Source: Blautia schinkii DSM 10518
GTDB taxonomy: Bacteria; Bacillota; Clostridia; Lachnospirales; Lachnospiraceae
Length of the DNA stretch: 64,000 nt
Direction of reading: 5' to 3'
NCBI GenBank assembly: GCA_000702025.1
Contig: KL370851.1
Span: 345,890-409,889, forward strand
Shown here: positions 1-8,054 of the stretch, piece after piece
Numbering within the stretch: position 1 is the stretch's first letter
Layout: every line of letters starts with the position of its first letter
Position numbers and translations under genes: made by a program
The notes under the pieces: generated by a model
The model's input: only the letters and a program-made list of their open reading frames with translations
Told to the model about the DNA's origin: nothing
Database searches by the model: none

Positions 1-2
1 GT

Positions 3-545
3 CCTGTCCTGGCCGGAGTTATCCTAGGAGCGGCGGTGCAGCCTATGGTCATATTTGGTTTCCACTGGAGCCTAATCATCATTGGTATGAATAATTTGGC
101 TGTAAACGGCTATGACACAGTTCTGCCCTTAATTGGTCCAGGAGTGTTTGCCCAGGTAGGCGCGGCGATGGCTGTATTTGTAAAATCCAGGGACAAGGGC
201 TTCCGCACTACCTGTGTGTCGGCTTCCTTATCGGCGCTTTTCGGTGTGACGGAGCCGGTGATGTTTGGTGTAAACCTATTATTGAAAAAGCCGATGATTG
301 CGGTCATTGTTTCCGGGGCTGCTGGCGGTGTGCTGGCTGGCTTGTCCGGGGCGCGTGCCATGGCATTTGGACTGCCGTGTCTGGTGACTTTGCCCATTTT
401 TCTGGGAGAAGGCTTTTTGATGCTTGTGGCCGGCTGTGCGCTTAGCTTGGTATTGGCTTTTATAATTACATATTTTATGAAATTCGACCCGGATGTAATG
501 CGGGCGGAGATCAATGAAATGTCAAATAAATCAAAGGAGGAATAA
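3..545 (+). CDS. PTS sugar permease EIIC, C-terminal part (5' truncated by window edge)
   Basis: The reading frame is open from the first bases of the window, so the gene begins upstream; about 180 C-terminal residues are visible. They are strongly hydrophobic and carry GVTEPVMFGVNL, the Gly-x-x-Glu-Pro signature of EIIC domains of the glucose/beta-glucoside/sucrose/trehalose superfamily. The protein would import a sugar coupled to phosphorylation. The end is a short charged tail without a fused EIIA domain, so EIIA is supplied elsewhere or lies N-terminally. The substrate cannot be told from this part. The next gene starts 3 bp after the stop, so the two are co-transcribed. Confidence 0.85.
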   Translation, partial: PVLAGVILGAAVQPMVIFGFHWSLIIIGMNNLAVNGYDTVLPLIGPGVFAQVGAAMAVFVKSRDKGFRTTCVSASLSALFGVTEPVMFGVNLLLKKPMIAVIVSGAAGGVLAGLSGARAMAFGLPCLVTLPIFLGEGFLMLVAGCALSLVLAFIITYFMKFDPDVMRAEINEMSNKSKEE

Positions 546-548
546 GAA

Positions 549-1130
549 ATGAATGCAAACGTAACACGGGAGGAGGCTCTTGGCCTTCTGAAAAAATACA
601 ACCAGGAGTCTTTCCACATCCAGCATAGTCTGACTGTGGAGGGAGTTATGCGTTGGTTTGCAAAGGAAAACGGAGAGGATGAGGAGTTCTGGGGACTTGC
701 CGGACTGCTTCATGATGTAGATTTTGAGAAATATCCCGATGAGCATTGTCAGAAAGCGCCTGAGCTTCTTGCGGAGATTAATGCTTCACCGGAGCTGGTG
801 CACGCAATCTGCAGCCATGCTTACGGTATCTGCAGTGATGTAGAGCCGGAGCATTTGATGGAGAAGATTCTTTTTGCCACAGACGAGCTTACCGGTCTGA
901 TTGGTGCGGCAGCGCTGATGCGTCCTTCTAAAAGTGTCATGGATATGGAAGTAAAGAGCCTGAAAAAGAAATTTAAAGACAAACGCTTTGCCGCAGGCTG
1001 TTCCCGTGATGTAATAGAAAAAGGTGCTGAAATGCTGGGCTGGGATATGAATGACCTGTTCGAGAAATCCATTCTCGCCATGCGTTCCTGCGAAGAATCT
1101 GTAAATCAGCAGATGGCCGAACTTGGATAA
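549..1130 (+). CDS. HD-domain phosphohydrolase
   Basis: 193 residues. The metal-binding HD pattern is visible as His26, His55-Asp56 (in GLLHDVDF) and Asp102 (in ATDELTG), the arrangement of HDIG-type small hydrolases. Such proteins hydrolyse phosphate esters or nucleotides; the substrate is unknown. The start follows a strong AAAGGAGG six bases upstream, which overlaps the end of the PTS gene, so it is translated from the PTS transcript. A link to sugar-phosphate handling is only suggested by this position. No clear terminator follows; the next gene faces it. Confidence 0.8.
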   Translation: MNANVTREEALGLLKKYNQESFHIQHSLTVEGVMRWFAKENGEDEEFWGLAGLLHDVDFEKYPDEHCQKAPELLAEINASPELVHAICSHAYGICSDVEPEHLMEKILFATDELTGLIGAAALMRPSKSVMDMEVKSLKKKFKDKRFAAGCSRDVIEKGAEMLGWDMNDLFEKSILAMRSCEESVNQQMAELG

Positions 1131-1412
1131 GGAACAAAGTCTGCACAGTGTGTGCATCCTCTTGAGGCAGCAAATATAATTTTACAACCTCTCCGCGGGA
1201 ATTCCCAGCATTCGCTTATATCACGCTTATGTGATTTGCTGACAATGGATATCCATAGGAGAGGTTTATTTCTGCGAAAAACGGGCCAATCGGACCAAGA
1301 CAGAAATGCCGCTGAACATATTGTTTCTTCACTGGTTTATTCCCGCAGGCAACGGGCCCAAGCGGACATACTTGCGTGTATGCCCATTTGGCGTCCATTT
1401 AACTTTTATCAC
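1131..1412. other. Intergenic region with several imperfect hairpins between converging genes
   Basis: No convincing gene is present. An outer inverted repeat (ACCTCTCC near 1188, GGAGAGGT near 1259) encloses a smaller ATCAC/GTGAT hairpin. Two similar segments follow (ACGGGCCAATCGGACC near 1280 and ACGGGCCCAAGCGGACAT near 1353), the second inside an imperfect hairpin GGACATAC/GTGTATGCCC. A 60-codon frame on the minus strand (1216-1398) spans it but lacks a ribosome site and recognisable content. It may be a terminator region or a single copy of a dispersed intergenic repeat. Confidence 0.4.
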
Positions 1413-3164
1413 TTAATCAGTGACTTCTTTTATCGCGCTGATATCCGGCTCGGCCATCAGAGAGTAGTTTGTATAATAAACCACAAATCCGGGCTTGGCT
1501 CCGCCGGGCTTTTTCACATGCTTTTTCTGGATATAATCAATCTCCACCTTAGGTGCGGTCCGGCCCTTAGAATAGTAGGCAGCAAGACGTCCTGCCTCCT
1601 CAAAAGTACGGTCCGGCAGCTCACCGTCCTTTGCCTTCACCACAACATGAGAACCGGCCATTTTTTTCGCGTGAAACCACCAGTCATTGCCGGTTGCAAA
1701 TTTGAAGGTCAGCTCATCATTCTGGAAATTATTCTTACCTACATAAATATCATAGCCGTCGCTGGATATGTAATGGAACGGCTTTGATTTTGTCTGCATT
1801 TTCTTACCCTTTTTGCCAGTATAATGACGTTTAATATACCCGTACTCAGTCAATTCCTCCTTGATTTGCGCCAGGTCACTTTCAGCCAGGGCGATATCCA
1901 GAGCATTTGAAATAGACTCCAGATGTTCAATCTCGCTTTCCGTATCTGCAAGCTGCTGCGTGAGCGCCTCCTCGGTGCGCTTCAGCTTCCCATAGCGGTC
2001 AAAGTATTTCTTAGAATTCTCCGCCGGAGTAAGAGTCGGATCCAACGGAACCGTAATCTCCTCATTCGTATAATAATTCAACGCCTGAAAAGATTTACTC
2101 CCTTCCTCCAGACCATAACCGTAGGTGTTGATCAACTCTCCGTAAACCTTATACTTATCCTTCTTGGCAGTATCCTTCATCTGCTTCTGCTGAAGTATAT
2201 ATTTCTTACGGTTCCGCTCTAAAGCTGTCTGCACAATCCTGCGCAGGTCCGCGGATTTCTGACGTATGCGGGTAATAGTATTTTTAGAGGCATAATACGT
2301 CTCCAGCATAGCCGAAACACTGTCGAAACTTTTCGCAGAATATTCACTTCCATATTGCTGGAAAGCCAGAACACCATACTCAACAGGCTCGTCCCCGCGG
2401 TACACAATATTAGGGCTGAAATCCCCCTCCTTCACCTGCTCCATCAGCCGCGCAAAGGTATGATAAAGATGAACACAAGCCGTCTCATCCAAAGACTGAG
2501 CCGCATCACTGCCATCAATCGAGGCTCGGAAACAGATTTCCTCAGCAACCACCGGACTTAATCCCGTAAGCGTGGAGTACAGCGCCTTAGAAATATTACA
2601 AGGCTTACGGCACACCCGTTCAACAAACTCCTCCTGAGTAATACAAAGCGGATCCACTTTCTCCTGCGTCTTCGGAATAAAATACTCCCGTCCGGGCAGC
2701 ACCTCACGCACAGAACTCATATGCGAAGACACATGCTTAATACTATCCAAAATCATCCCCTTATCATCACAGAAGATAATATTACTATGCTTACCCATCA
2801 GCTCCATGATCAAAACCTTTTTACACGGGTCGCCCAGCTCATTCAAATGCTCCAGCTCAAACTCCACCACCCGCTCCAAACCCGGCTGCCTGATATCCGT
2901 AATCCGCGCACTCCCCAGATGCTTCCTCAGCAACATACAAAAATTAGGCGCCGTAAGAGGACTCACCTTATTCTTCCCCGTAAAATAAATAAGCGGCAGA
3001 GAAGCACTAGCCGAAAGCAGCAACCTATACTGCCCCCCAGGCCCCTTACACGTAATAAGCAGCTCATCCCCTTCAGGCTGCGCAATCTTATTAAACCTCC
3101 CTCCCCTCAAACTATTATTCAATTCCCGAACCATTGCCGCAATGGTAATTCCATCAAATGACAT
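1413..3164 (-). CDS. rqcH: Ribosome-associated quality control factor RqcH (NFACT family)
   Basis: 583 residues, the full family length. RqcH binds stalled 50S-peptidyl-tRNA and drives Ala-tail addition. The N-terminal NFACT-N domain begins MSFDGITIAAMVREL. Residues 97-98 are Glu-Arg, where Bacillus subtilis RqcH has the functional Asp-Arg pair, a conservative change. A central coiled coil (about 290-450) is followed by an NFACT-R domain with NDWWFHAKKMAGSHVV and a basic C-terminal part. Older annotations call it fibronectin-binding protein. The start has GAAAGGAG eight bases upstream. It is transcribed alone, facing the HD gene. Confidence 0.93.
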   Translation of the reverse strand: MSFDGITIAAMVRELNNSLRGGRFNKIAQPEGDELLITCKGPGGQYRLLLSASASLPLIYFTGKNKVSPLTAPNFCMLLRKHLGSARITDIRQPGLERVVEFELEHLNELGDPCKKVLIMELMGKHSNIIFCDDKGMILDSIKHVSSHMSSVREVLPGREYFIPKTQEKVDPLCITQEEFVERVCRKPCNISKALYSTLTGLSPVVAEEICFRASIDGSDAAQSLDETACVHLYHTFARLMEQVKEGDFSPNIVYRGDEPVEYGVLAFQQYGSEYSAKSFDSVSAMLETYYASKNTITRIRQKSADLRRIVQTALERNRKKYILQQKQMKDTAKKDKYKVYGELINTYGYGLEEGSKSFQALNYYTNEEITVPLDPTLTPAENSKKYFDRYGKLKRTEEALTQQLADTESEIEHLESISNALDIALAESDLAQIKEELTEYGYIKRHYTGKKGKKMQTKSKPFHYISSDGYDIYVGKNNFQNDELTFKFATGNDWWFHAKKMAGSHVVVKAKDGELPDRTFEEAGRLAAYYSKGRTAPKVEIDYIQKKHVKKPGGAKPGFVVYYTNYSLMAEPDISAIKEVTD

Positions 3165-3542
3165 TTAAAACTCCTTTCATCACCCATATTTCTACTATAA
3201 AGCATTACCATAAAATCCCCCAAACAACAATACACCCTTAACTTATTGACATACTTAGTACAATATATCAGTTACCTATTATTGATCATATCAGTTATTT
3301 TGACAGACAAGCATTTCCTAAAGCATCACCTTTACACTTACTTTTGACAAAAAATCATCATTTCAAGTATGGCAAGAAGTTTAATGTATCTATAAAAAGA
3401 TACTCAAAAAGATACTTGAATTCAAGTGTCCACTGTTATGGATACATTATAGAACCATCCCAGTTACCACCACCCACTACCACACTACCGCACAACCTCC
3501 CCCACCTACAATACCTACCTGCAAAAACGACAGCCCCAAAGA
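3165..3542. other. A/T-rich intergenic stretch with interlocking repeats, no gene
   Basis: The stretch between divergent rqcH and yicC holds a direct repeat ATATCAGTTA (3265-3274 and 3288-3297). It also has two interlocked inverted repeats, TTCAAGTAT (3362-3370) with ATACTTGAA (3412-3420) and AATGTATC (3383-3390) with GATACATT (3441-3448). The open frame 3344-3634 runs from here into the hairpin element without a ribosome site and is not a gene. This may be a decayed insertion or a regulatory region. Confidence 0.45.
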
Positions 3543-3797
3543 TGGGGAAAAACGTAGTGGCAGGCGAGGAGGAGGAACCGGGGGACGGGGGCGGGCATTA
3601 TTGCTGTGAGGCTGATTTGCGTAAGCGCGCCTGAAAATCCAGCGTTTACGGAGACTTAGACACGAAAGCTCTTCTTGAGTGTCTTAGTCGCAGTTAACGA
3701 TTAGTTGAAGGCAAGCGTGCATCAGCCACACAGCAATAATGCCCGGCCCGCCCCCCGGTTCCTCCTCCTCGCCGTTCAACACCTTCCGGGGCCCCCA
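3543..3797 (+). repeat. Long-hairpin intergenic element, copy P1
   Basis: First of five related elements. It opens with a box ending AAACGTAGTGGCAGG and closes with GCCGTTCAACACCTTCCGGGG. The left arm (3562-3614) is nearly the exact reverse complement of the right arm (3722-3773). The core (about 3616-3715) contains GCGCGCCTGAAAATCCA, GGAGACTTAG, GTCTTAGTCGCAGTT and TTAGTTGAAGG. Core stems in this copy are CGTT/AACG and AGACAC/GTGTCT, which differ from the other copies but still pair. A consensus promoter starts 30 bp beyond its right end. Confidence 0.85.
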
Positions 3798-3827
3798 TCC
3801 AATCAGTATAACACACAAAAAAAGCAT

Positions 3828-3856
3828 TTGACTAGGGTTTTAGAATGAACTATAAT
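3828..3856 (+). promoter_or_regulatory. Sigma-A promoter of the yicC-remA-gmk-rpoZ run
   Basis: TTGACT at 3828-3833 and a perfect TATAAT at 3851-3856 are separated by 17 bp. The leader that follows has two short hairpins before the yicC start: GCTGTCC/GGACAGC (about 3873-3893) and CGTTC/GAACG. Confidence 0.85.
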
Positions 3857-3943
3857 AAATCTGTATGTAAAACCGCTGTCCCTTCCGCGGACAGCCGCCC
3901 GTTCCCTAAGAGAACGACGAATCTATAAAAAGAGAGAACAACA

Positions 3944-4822
3944 ATGATTAAAAGTATGACAGGCTTCGGCCGCGCAGAAGTAATTACAAGTGAACGGAAA
4001 ATCACCGTAGAGCTGAAATCCGTTAATCACAGGTATCTGGACTTGAATATTAAGATGCCGAAGAAGCTAAGCTTTTTTGAGGGAGCCATCCGAAATCTGA
4101 TGAAAACCTATATCCAGAGAGGTAAAGTCGATATGTTTATCACATATGAGGACTATACACTCAGCAGGGTGGCTTTGAAATACAACCGGGAGCTGGCCAG
4201 CGAGTACCTGGGCTATCTCAAAGAGATGGCGGAGGAATTCGCATTGGAGAATGACGTACGTGTGTCCGTACTCTCCCGATATCCTGAAGTGTTCACCATG
4301 GAAGAGCAGTCTGAGGATGAAGAGGAATTGTGGGGCTGTTTAGAAGGACCGCTCAGAGAAGCGTGTGAGAAGTTTGTATCCACCCGCGCACAGGAGGGCG
4401 AGCATTTAAAGACCGACCTTCTGGAGAAGCTGGACGGACTGGATGCCAAGGTATCCCAGGTAGAGACCAGGTCACCGGAAGTGGTCAACGCTTACCGTGA
4501 GAAGCTGGAGACTAAGGTCCATGAGCTGCTTGCGGACTCGCAGATTGACGATGCCAGGATTGCGGCAGAGGTAGTGCTGTTTGCGGATAAAATTTGTAAT
4601 GACGAAGAAACTGTGCGCCTTCACAGCCATATCCGTGCTATGCGTGATATACTTAATGAAAGTGAAGGAGTAGGAAGAAAATTGGATTTTATGGCCCAGG
4701 AGATGAACCGGGAGGCCAACACGATCTTGTCGAAATCGAATGATCTGGCCATTTCCAATATTGCCATTGATCTCAAGACAGAGATTGAGAAAATCCGCGA
4801 GCAGATTCAGAATATTGAATAA
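3944..4822 (+). CDS. yicC: YicC/YloC family endoribonuclease
   Basis: 292 residues, full length for the family. It starts MIKSMTGFGRAEV, the typical YicC N-terminus, and ends with the conserved block containing EGVGRKLDFMAQEMNREANT and a final helix IEKIREQIQNIE. Family members are conserved RNA-cleaving enzymes acting on single-stranded RNA. Bacillus has the homologue in the same place, ahead of remA and gmk. The start follows AGAGAG at modest spacing. It is first in a cluster running to rpoZ. Confidence 0.93.
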   Translation: MIKSMTGFGRAEVITSERKITVELKSVNHRYLDLNIKMPKKLSFFEGAIRNLMKTYIQRGKVDMFITYEDYTLSRVALKYNRELASEYLGYLKEMAEEFALENDVRVSVLSRYPEVFTMEEQSEDEEELWGCLEGPLREACEKFVSTRAQEGEHLKTDLLEKLDGLDAKVSQVETRSPEVVNAYREKLETKVHELLADSQIDDARIAAEVVLFADKICNDEETVRLHSHIRAMRDILNESEGVGRKLDFMAQEMNREANTILSKSNDLAISNIAIDLKTEIEKIREQIQNIE

Positions 4823-4835
4823 CAGAGGTAGTAGT

Positions 4836-5108
4836 GTGGCCAAGTTAATTAACGTAGGTTTCGGGAATGTAGTGAATTCCCACAAGATAGTGGCAGTGGT
4901 AAGTCCTGACGCCGCGCCGGTCAAGCGTATGGTTCAGAGTGTGAAAGGCACCAGGTCACTGATAGACGCAACCCAGGGCAGAAAGACGAAGGCAGTGATC
5001 GTCACCTCTGATGATTATCTGGTGCTCTCGGCGCTTCAGCCGGAGACCATTGCCCGCAGGTTTGCAGATGTATACGATTATGAAGATAAGGGAGAGGTCC
5101 ATGAGTAA
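4836..5108 (+). CDS. remA: RemA family DNA-binding regulator (DUF370)
   Basis: 90 residues starting at GTG with AGAGGTAG upstream; a longer in-frame extension to 4740 overlaps yicC and has no family similarity. The sequence VAKLINVGFGNVVNSHKIVA is characteristic of RemA, in Bacillus an activator of matrix and osmoprotection genes that binds DNA as a ring-shaped oligomer. It lies 13 bp after yicC and overlaps gmk by 8 bp, implying translational coupling. Its regulon in this organism cannot be inferred. Confidence 0.93.
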   Translation: MAKLINVGFGNVVNSHKIVAVVSPDAAPVKRMVQSVKGTRSLIDATQGRKTKAVIVTSDDYLVLSALQPETIARRFADVYDYEDKGEVHE

Positions 5109-5727
5109 AGGTGTTTTAGTTGTGGTATCAGGCTTTTCCGGCGCCGGCAAGGGCACGGTTATGAAGCGGCTTCTGGAGAAATATGACAATTATGCGTTGT
5201 CCATATCGGTTACCACCAGGAATCCGCGCCCGGGGGAAGAGGACGGGAGAGAATATTTTTTCCGTTCCAGGGAAGAATTCGAGAAGCTCATCCACGATGA
5301 CGCGCTCATCGAATATGCACAGTATGTAGAGAATTATTACGGAACACCCCGTTCCTATGTGGAACAGCAGCTTCTGGCAGGAAAAGATGTAATCCTGGAG
5401 ATTGAGATTCAGGGTGCGATGAAGGTAAAAGAAAAGATCCCGGAGGCGCTGATGGTATTTGTCACCCCGCCCTCTGTGGAGGAGCTTCAAAGACGTCTTT
5501 CGGGCCGCGGCACAGAGACACCCGAGGTGATCGCCGAGCGGCTTTCAAGAGCCAGCGAGGAAGCAGAAGGAATGGCTGAGTATGACTACCTTCTGGTGAA
5601 TGACGATATCGAGGAATGTGTGGAGACTCTGCATGAAATCATCCAAAGCGAGCATCGCCGAATGACCAGGAATGAAGAGTTTGTACGTACCATCAAGGCG
5701 GAAGCCAGGGCATTAACCAAAAATTGA
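5101..5727 (+). CDS. gmk: Guanylate kinase
   Basis: 208 residues. Converts GMP and ATP to GDP and ADP in the cytoplasm. The P-loop GFSGAGKGT spans residues 11-19, followed by SVTTRNPRPGEEDGREYFF, the guanylate-binding segment with the expected Arg and Tyr residues. The start is the ATG whose first 8 bp overlap the remA stop, with GGGAGAGG upstream; earlier in-frame codons lie inside remA. Next comes rpoZ, as in Bacillus. Confidence 0.96.
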   Translation: MSKGVLVVVSGFSGAGKGTVMKRLLEKYDNYALSISVTTRNPRPGEEDGREYFFRSREEFEKLIHDDALIEYAQYVENYYGTPRSYVEQQLLAGKDVILEIEIQGAMKVKEKIPEALMVFVTPPSVEELQRRLSGRGTETPEVIAERLSRASEEAEGMAEYDYLLVNDDIEECVETLHEIIQSEHRRMTRNEEFVRTIKAEARALTKN

Positions 5728-5776
5728 GCACAACATAATGGCGTATTGCCATTTATTTGAAAGGAGAACTATATCT

Positions 5777-6070
5777 ATGATCCATCCATCTTATTCAGAA
5801 TTAATTCAGGCAATCAATACCAATAACGAGGAAGACGACACCATTCTTGTAAACAGCCGTTATTCCTTAGTTCTTGCCACGAGCAAACGTGCGCGTCAGA
5901 TTATTGCTGGTTCACAGCCGCTGGTGGAAGGCGCTGCAGGCAAAAAGCCGCTCTCCATCGCTATTGACGAGCTTTATAAAGGGAAAGTGAGCATCCTCGC
6001 CGGACAGAAAGAGGAAGAAGAGGAACAGCAGCCCACAGCAGAAGAAACAACCACAAACGAAGAAGCATAA
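5777..6070 (+). CDS. rpoZ: RNA polymerase omega subunit
   Basis: 97 residues. The start is the ATG after AAAGGAGAACTATATCT; a longer frame from 5738 lacks a ribosome site. Conserved omega residues are seen in NSRYSLVLATSKRARQI and in KKPLSIAIDEL. The C-terminus is a low-complexity Glu/Thr tail (EEEEEQQPTAEET), which is common in this group and not part of the conserved fold. It follows gmk and ends just before a hairpin. Confidence 0.93.
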   Translation: MIHPSYSELIQAINTNNEEDDTILVNSRYSLVLATSKRARQIIAGSQPLVEGAAGKKPLSIAIDELYKGKVSILAGQKEEEEEQQPTAEETTTNEEA

Positions 6071-6075
6071 ATGAA

Positions 6076-6098
6076 AAAGGCTGCGGTAGGCAGCCTTT
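6076..6098 (+). terminator. Hairpin after rpoZ, possible weak terminator
   Basis: AAAGGCTGC (6076-6084) and GCAGCCTTT (6090-6098) form a perfect 9-bp stem with a five-base loop. Only three T residues end the stem, so termination may be partial and allow read-through into rimO, which starts 20 bp later. Confidence 0.55.
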
Positions 6099-6117
6099 AA
6101 GTGCGTTAGGAGTTTAC

Positions 6118-7455
6118 ATGAAATTACTATTCATATCATTAGGCTGTGATAAAAACCTGGTGGATTCCGAGGAAATGCTTGGTCTGCTCACCAGGAACGG
6201 TCATGAGATTGTGGACGATGAGACGCAGGCGGAGGCCATCATTATCAATACCTGCTGTTTCATCAATGATGCCAAGGAAGAAAGTGTGGAGACCATCCTT
6301 CAGATGGCAGAATATAAAAAAGCAGGGAGCTGTAAGGTGCTGATCGTTACGGGATGCATGGCACAGCGCTATCAGAAGGAGATTATGGAGGAAGTGCCGG
6401 AGGTAGACGCAGTGCTGGGCACCACCTCTTACGGAGACATCGTAAAAGCTGTGGAAGAGGCCAGTGCAGGCCGCCGCTTTGAAGAGTTCCGTGATATTGA
6501 TTATCTTCCCGAGGATCAGGGAGGCCGTGTACTCACGACCGGAGGCCATTACGGATATCTGAAGATTGCAGAGGGCTGTGACAAGCACTGTACGTACTGT
6601 ATCATACCCAAGCTGCGCGGCAGATTCCGCAGTGTACCTATGGAGCGTCTGATCAGCCAGGCCGCCCTCATGGCGGAGCAGGGAGTGAAGGAACTTATTC
6701 TTGTGGCGCAGGAGACGACCGTGTACGGGAAAGACATTTATGGTAAGAAGTCTCTACACCTGTTATTAAAAGAGCTTTGCGCAATTAAGGGGATTCGCTG
6801 GATACGTATTCTTTACTGTTATCCTGAGGAGATTTACGATGAGCTGATCGAGACTATCCGCGATGAAGGAAAAATCTGTCATTATCTAGACCTCCCCATT
6901 CAGCATGCCAGCGACCGCATTTTAAAAAGAATGGGACGGCGTACCACAAAGGCCGAGCTTACAGAAATCATAAATAAGCTTAGGCAGGAGATTCCGGATA
7001 TTGTGCTGCGCACCACGCTGATCACAGGCTTTCCGGGAGAGACACAGGAGGACCATGAAGAGCTGATGGAATTTGTGGATGAGATGGAGTTTGACCGTCT
7101 CGGCGTATTCACTTATTCCCCGGAGGAGGATACCCCGGCAGCGGTTATGGAGGATCAGGTGCCTGAGGAAGTGAAGGAAGAAAGACGCGATGAGCTGATG
7201 GAGCTTCAGCAGGAGATTTCTTTGGATAAAGGGAACAATCGTATCGGCCAGGAGCTTCTGGTAATGATAGAGGGTAAGGTTTCCGGCGAGAGTGCATATA
7301 TCGGAAGGACATACGGAGACGCCCCTAAGGTTGACGGCTATATATTCGTACAGACAGGAGAATTGCTGATGACCGGTGATTTCGCCAGGGTCCGTGTGAC
7401 AGGCGCGCTGGAATATGATTTGATAGGAGTGTTGAGAGATGAATACACCGAATAA
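6118..7455 (+). CDS. rimO: Ribosomal protein S12 methylthiotransferase RimO
   Basis: 445 residues. Adds a methylthio group to an Asp of ribosomal protein S12. The N-terminal UPF0004 domain supplies Cys10, Cys46 and Cys80 for the second iron-sulfur cluster. The radical-SAM motif is Cys154-x3-Cys158-x2-Cys161 within GCDKHCTYC. A C-terminal TRAM domain follows from about residue 375. The opening MKLLFISLGCDKNLVDSE is typical of RimO rather than MiaB. GGAG lies 7 bp before the ATG. It overlaps pgsA by 17 bp. Confidence 0.95.
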   Translation: MKLLFISLGCDKNLVDSEEMLGLLTRNGHEIVDDETQAEAIIINTCCFINDAKEESVETILQMAEYKKAGSCKVLIVTGCMAQRYQKEIMEEVPEVDAVLGTTSYGDIVKAVEEASAGRRFEEFRDIDYLPEDQGGRVLTTGGHYGYLKIAEGCDKHCTYCIIPKLRGRFRSVPMERLISQAALMAEQGVKELILVAQETTVYGKDIYGKKSLHLLLKELCAIKGIRWIRILYCYPEEIYDELIETIRDEGKICHYLDLPIQHASDRILKRMGRRTTKAELTEIINKLRQEIPDIVLRTTLITGFPGETQEDHEELMEFVDEMEFDRLGVFTYSPEEDTPAAVMEDQVPEEVKEERRDELMELQQEISLDKGNNRIGQELLVMIEGKVSGESAYIGRTYGDAPKVDGYIFVQTGELLMTGDFARVRVTGALEYDLIGVLRDEYTE

Positions 7456-7978
7456 ATTGACAATTGCCAGAATGGTACTGGTCCCATTTCTTGTGTTCTT
7501 TATGCTCTCTGGATGGGGCGGGGATGCCAACCGCTATATCTCACTGGCTATATTTGTGGTGGCAAGTGTGACGGACTGGTTTGACGGACATTTGGCCAGG
7601 AAATATAAGCTGGTTACAAACTTTGGGAAGTTTATGGATCCGCTGGCTGATAAGCTGCTGGTATGCTCGGCGATCATCTGTCTTGTGGAAATGGACCGCC
7701 TGGAGGCTTGGATCGTCATTATAATCATTGCAAGAGAATTTATTATCAGTGGGTTCCGTCTGATCGCGGCAGAGAGCGGAGTCGTCATAGCAGCCAACTA
7801 CTGGGGGAAATTTAAGACAGTTTCCCAGATGATCATGATCATTCTACTGATTCTTGATTACAAAGGCTTCTTTGCAATACTGGCAGAGATTTTCGTGTGG
7901 TTGTCTCTGGCTTTGACTGTAATCTCTCTGGCAACTTATATATGGCAGAATAGAAAAGTTTTATCCATGCAGGAATAA
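7439..7978 (+). CDS. pgsA: CDP-diacylglycerol-glycerol-3-phosphate 3-phosphatidyltransferase
   Basis: 179 residues, an integral membrane enzyme making phosphatidylglycerol phosphate. The complete CDP-alcohol phosphotransferase motif is visible: Asp46-x2-Asp49-Gly50-x2-Ala53-Arg54-x8-Gly63-x3-Asp67-x3-Asp71. Four or more hydrophobic segments follow. The start lies inside the end of rimO with TAGGAG upstream, so the two are coupled. A cardiolipin synthase that would use its product lies at 19421. Confidence 0.95.
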   Translation: MNTPNKLTIARMVLVPFLVFFMLSGWGGDANRYISLAIFVVASVTDWFDGHLARKYKLVTNFGKFMDPLADKLLVCSAIICLVEMDRLEAWIVIIIIAREFIISGFRLIAAESGVVIAANYWGKFKTVSQMIMIILLILDYKGFFAILAEIFVWLSLALTVISLATYIWQNRKVLSMQE

Positions 7979-8054
7979 AAGCGTGGCGAGTCCAGGGATA
8001 CGATGAGGCCGTGGTTTCACATACATACGGCCGGTAGAGAGGAAGGAAATATCT

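Noticed and set aside
1152..1787. 211-codon plus-strand frame opposite the end of rqcH
   Set aside because: rqcH is intact on the minus strand. The frame has no start signals and its content is unlike a protein family.
3344..3634. Open frame of 96 codons running into element P1
   Set aside because: No ribosome site, low-complexity Pro/Gly/Glu ends created by the hairpin arm, and no protein-like conservation signs.
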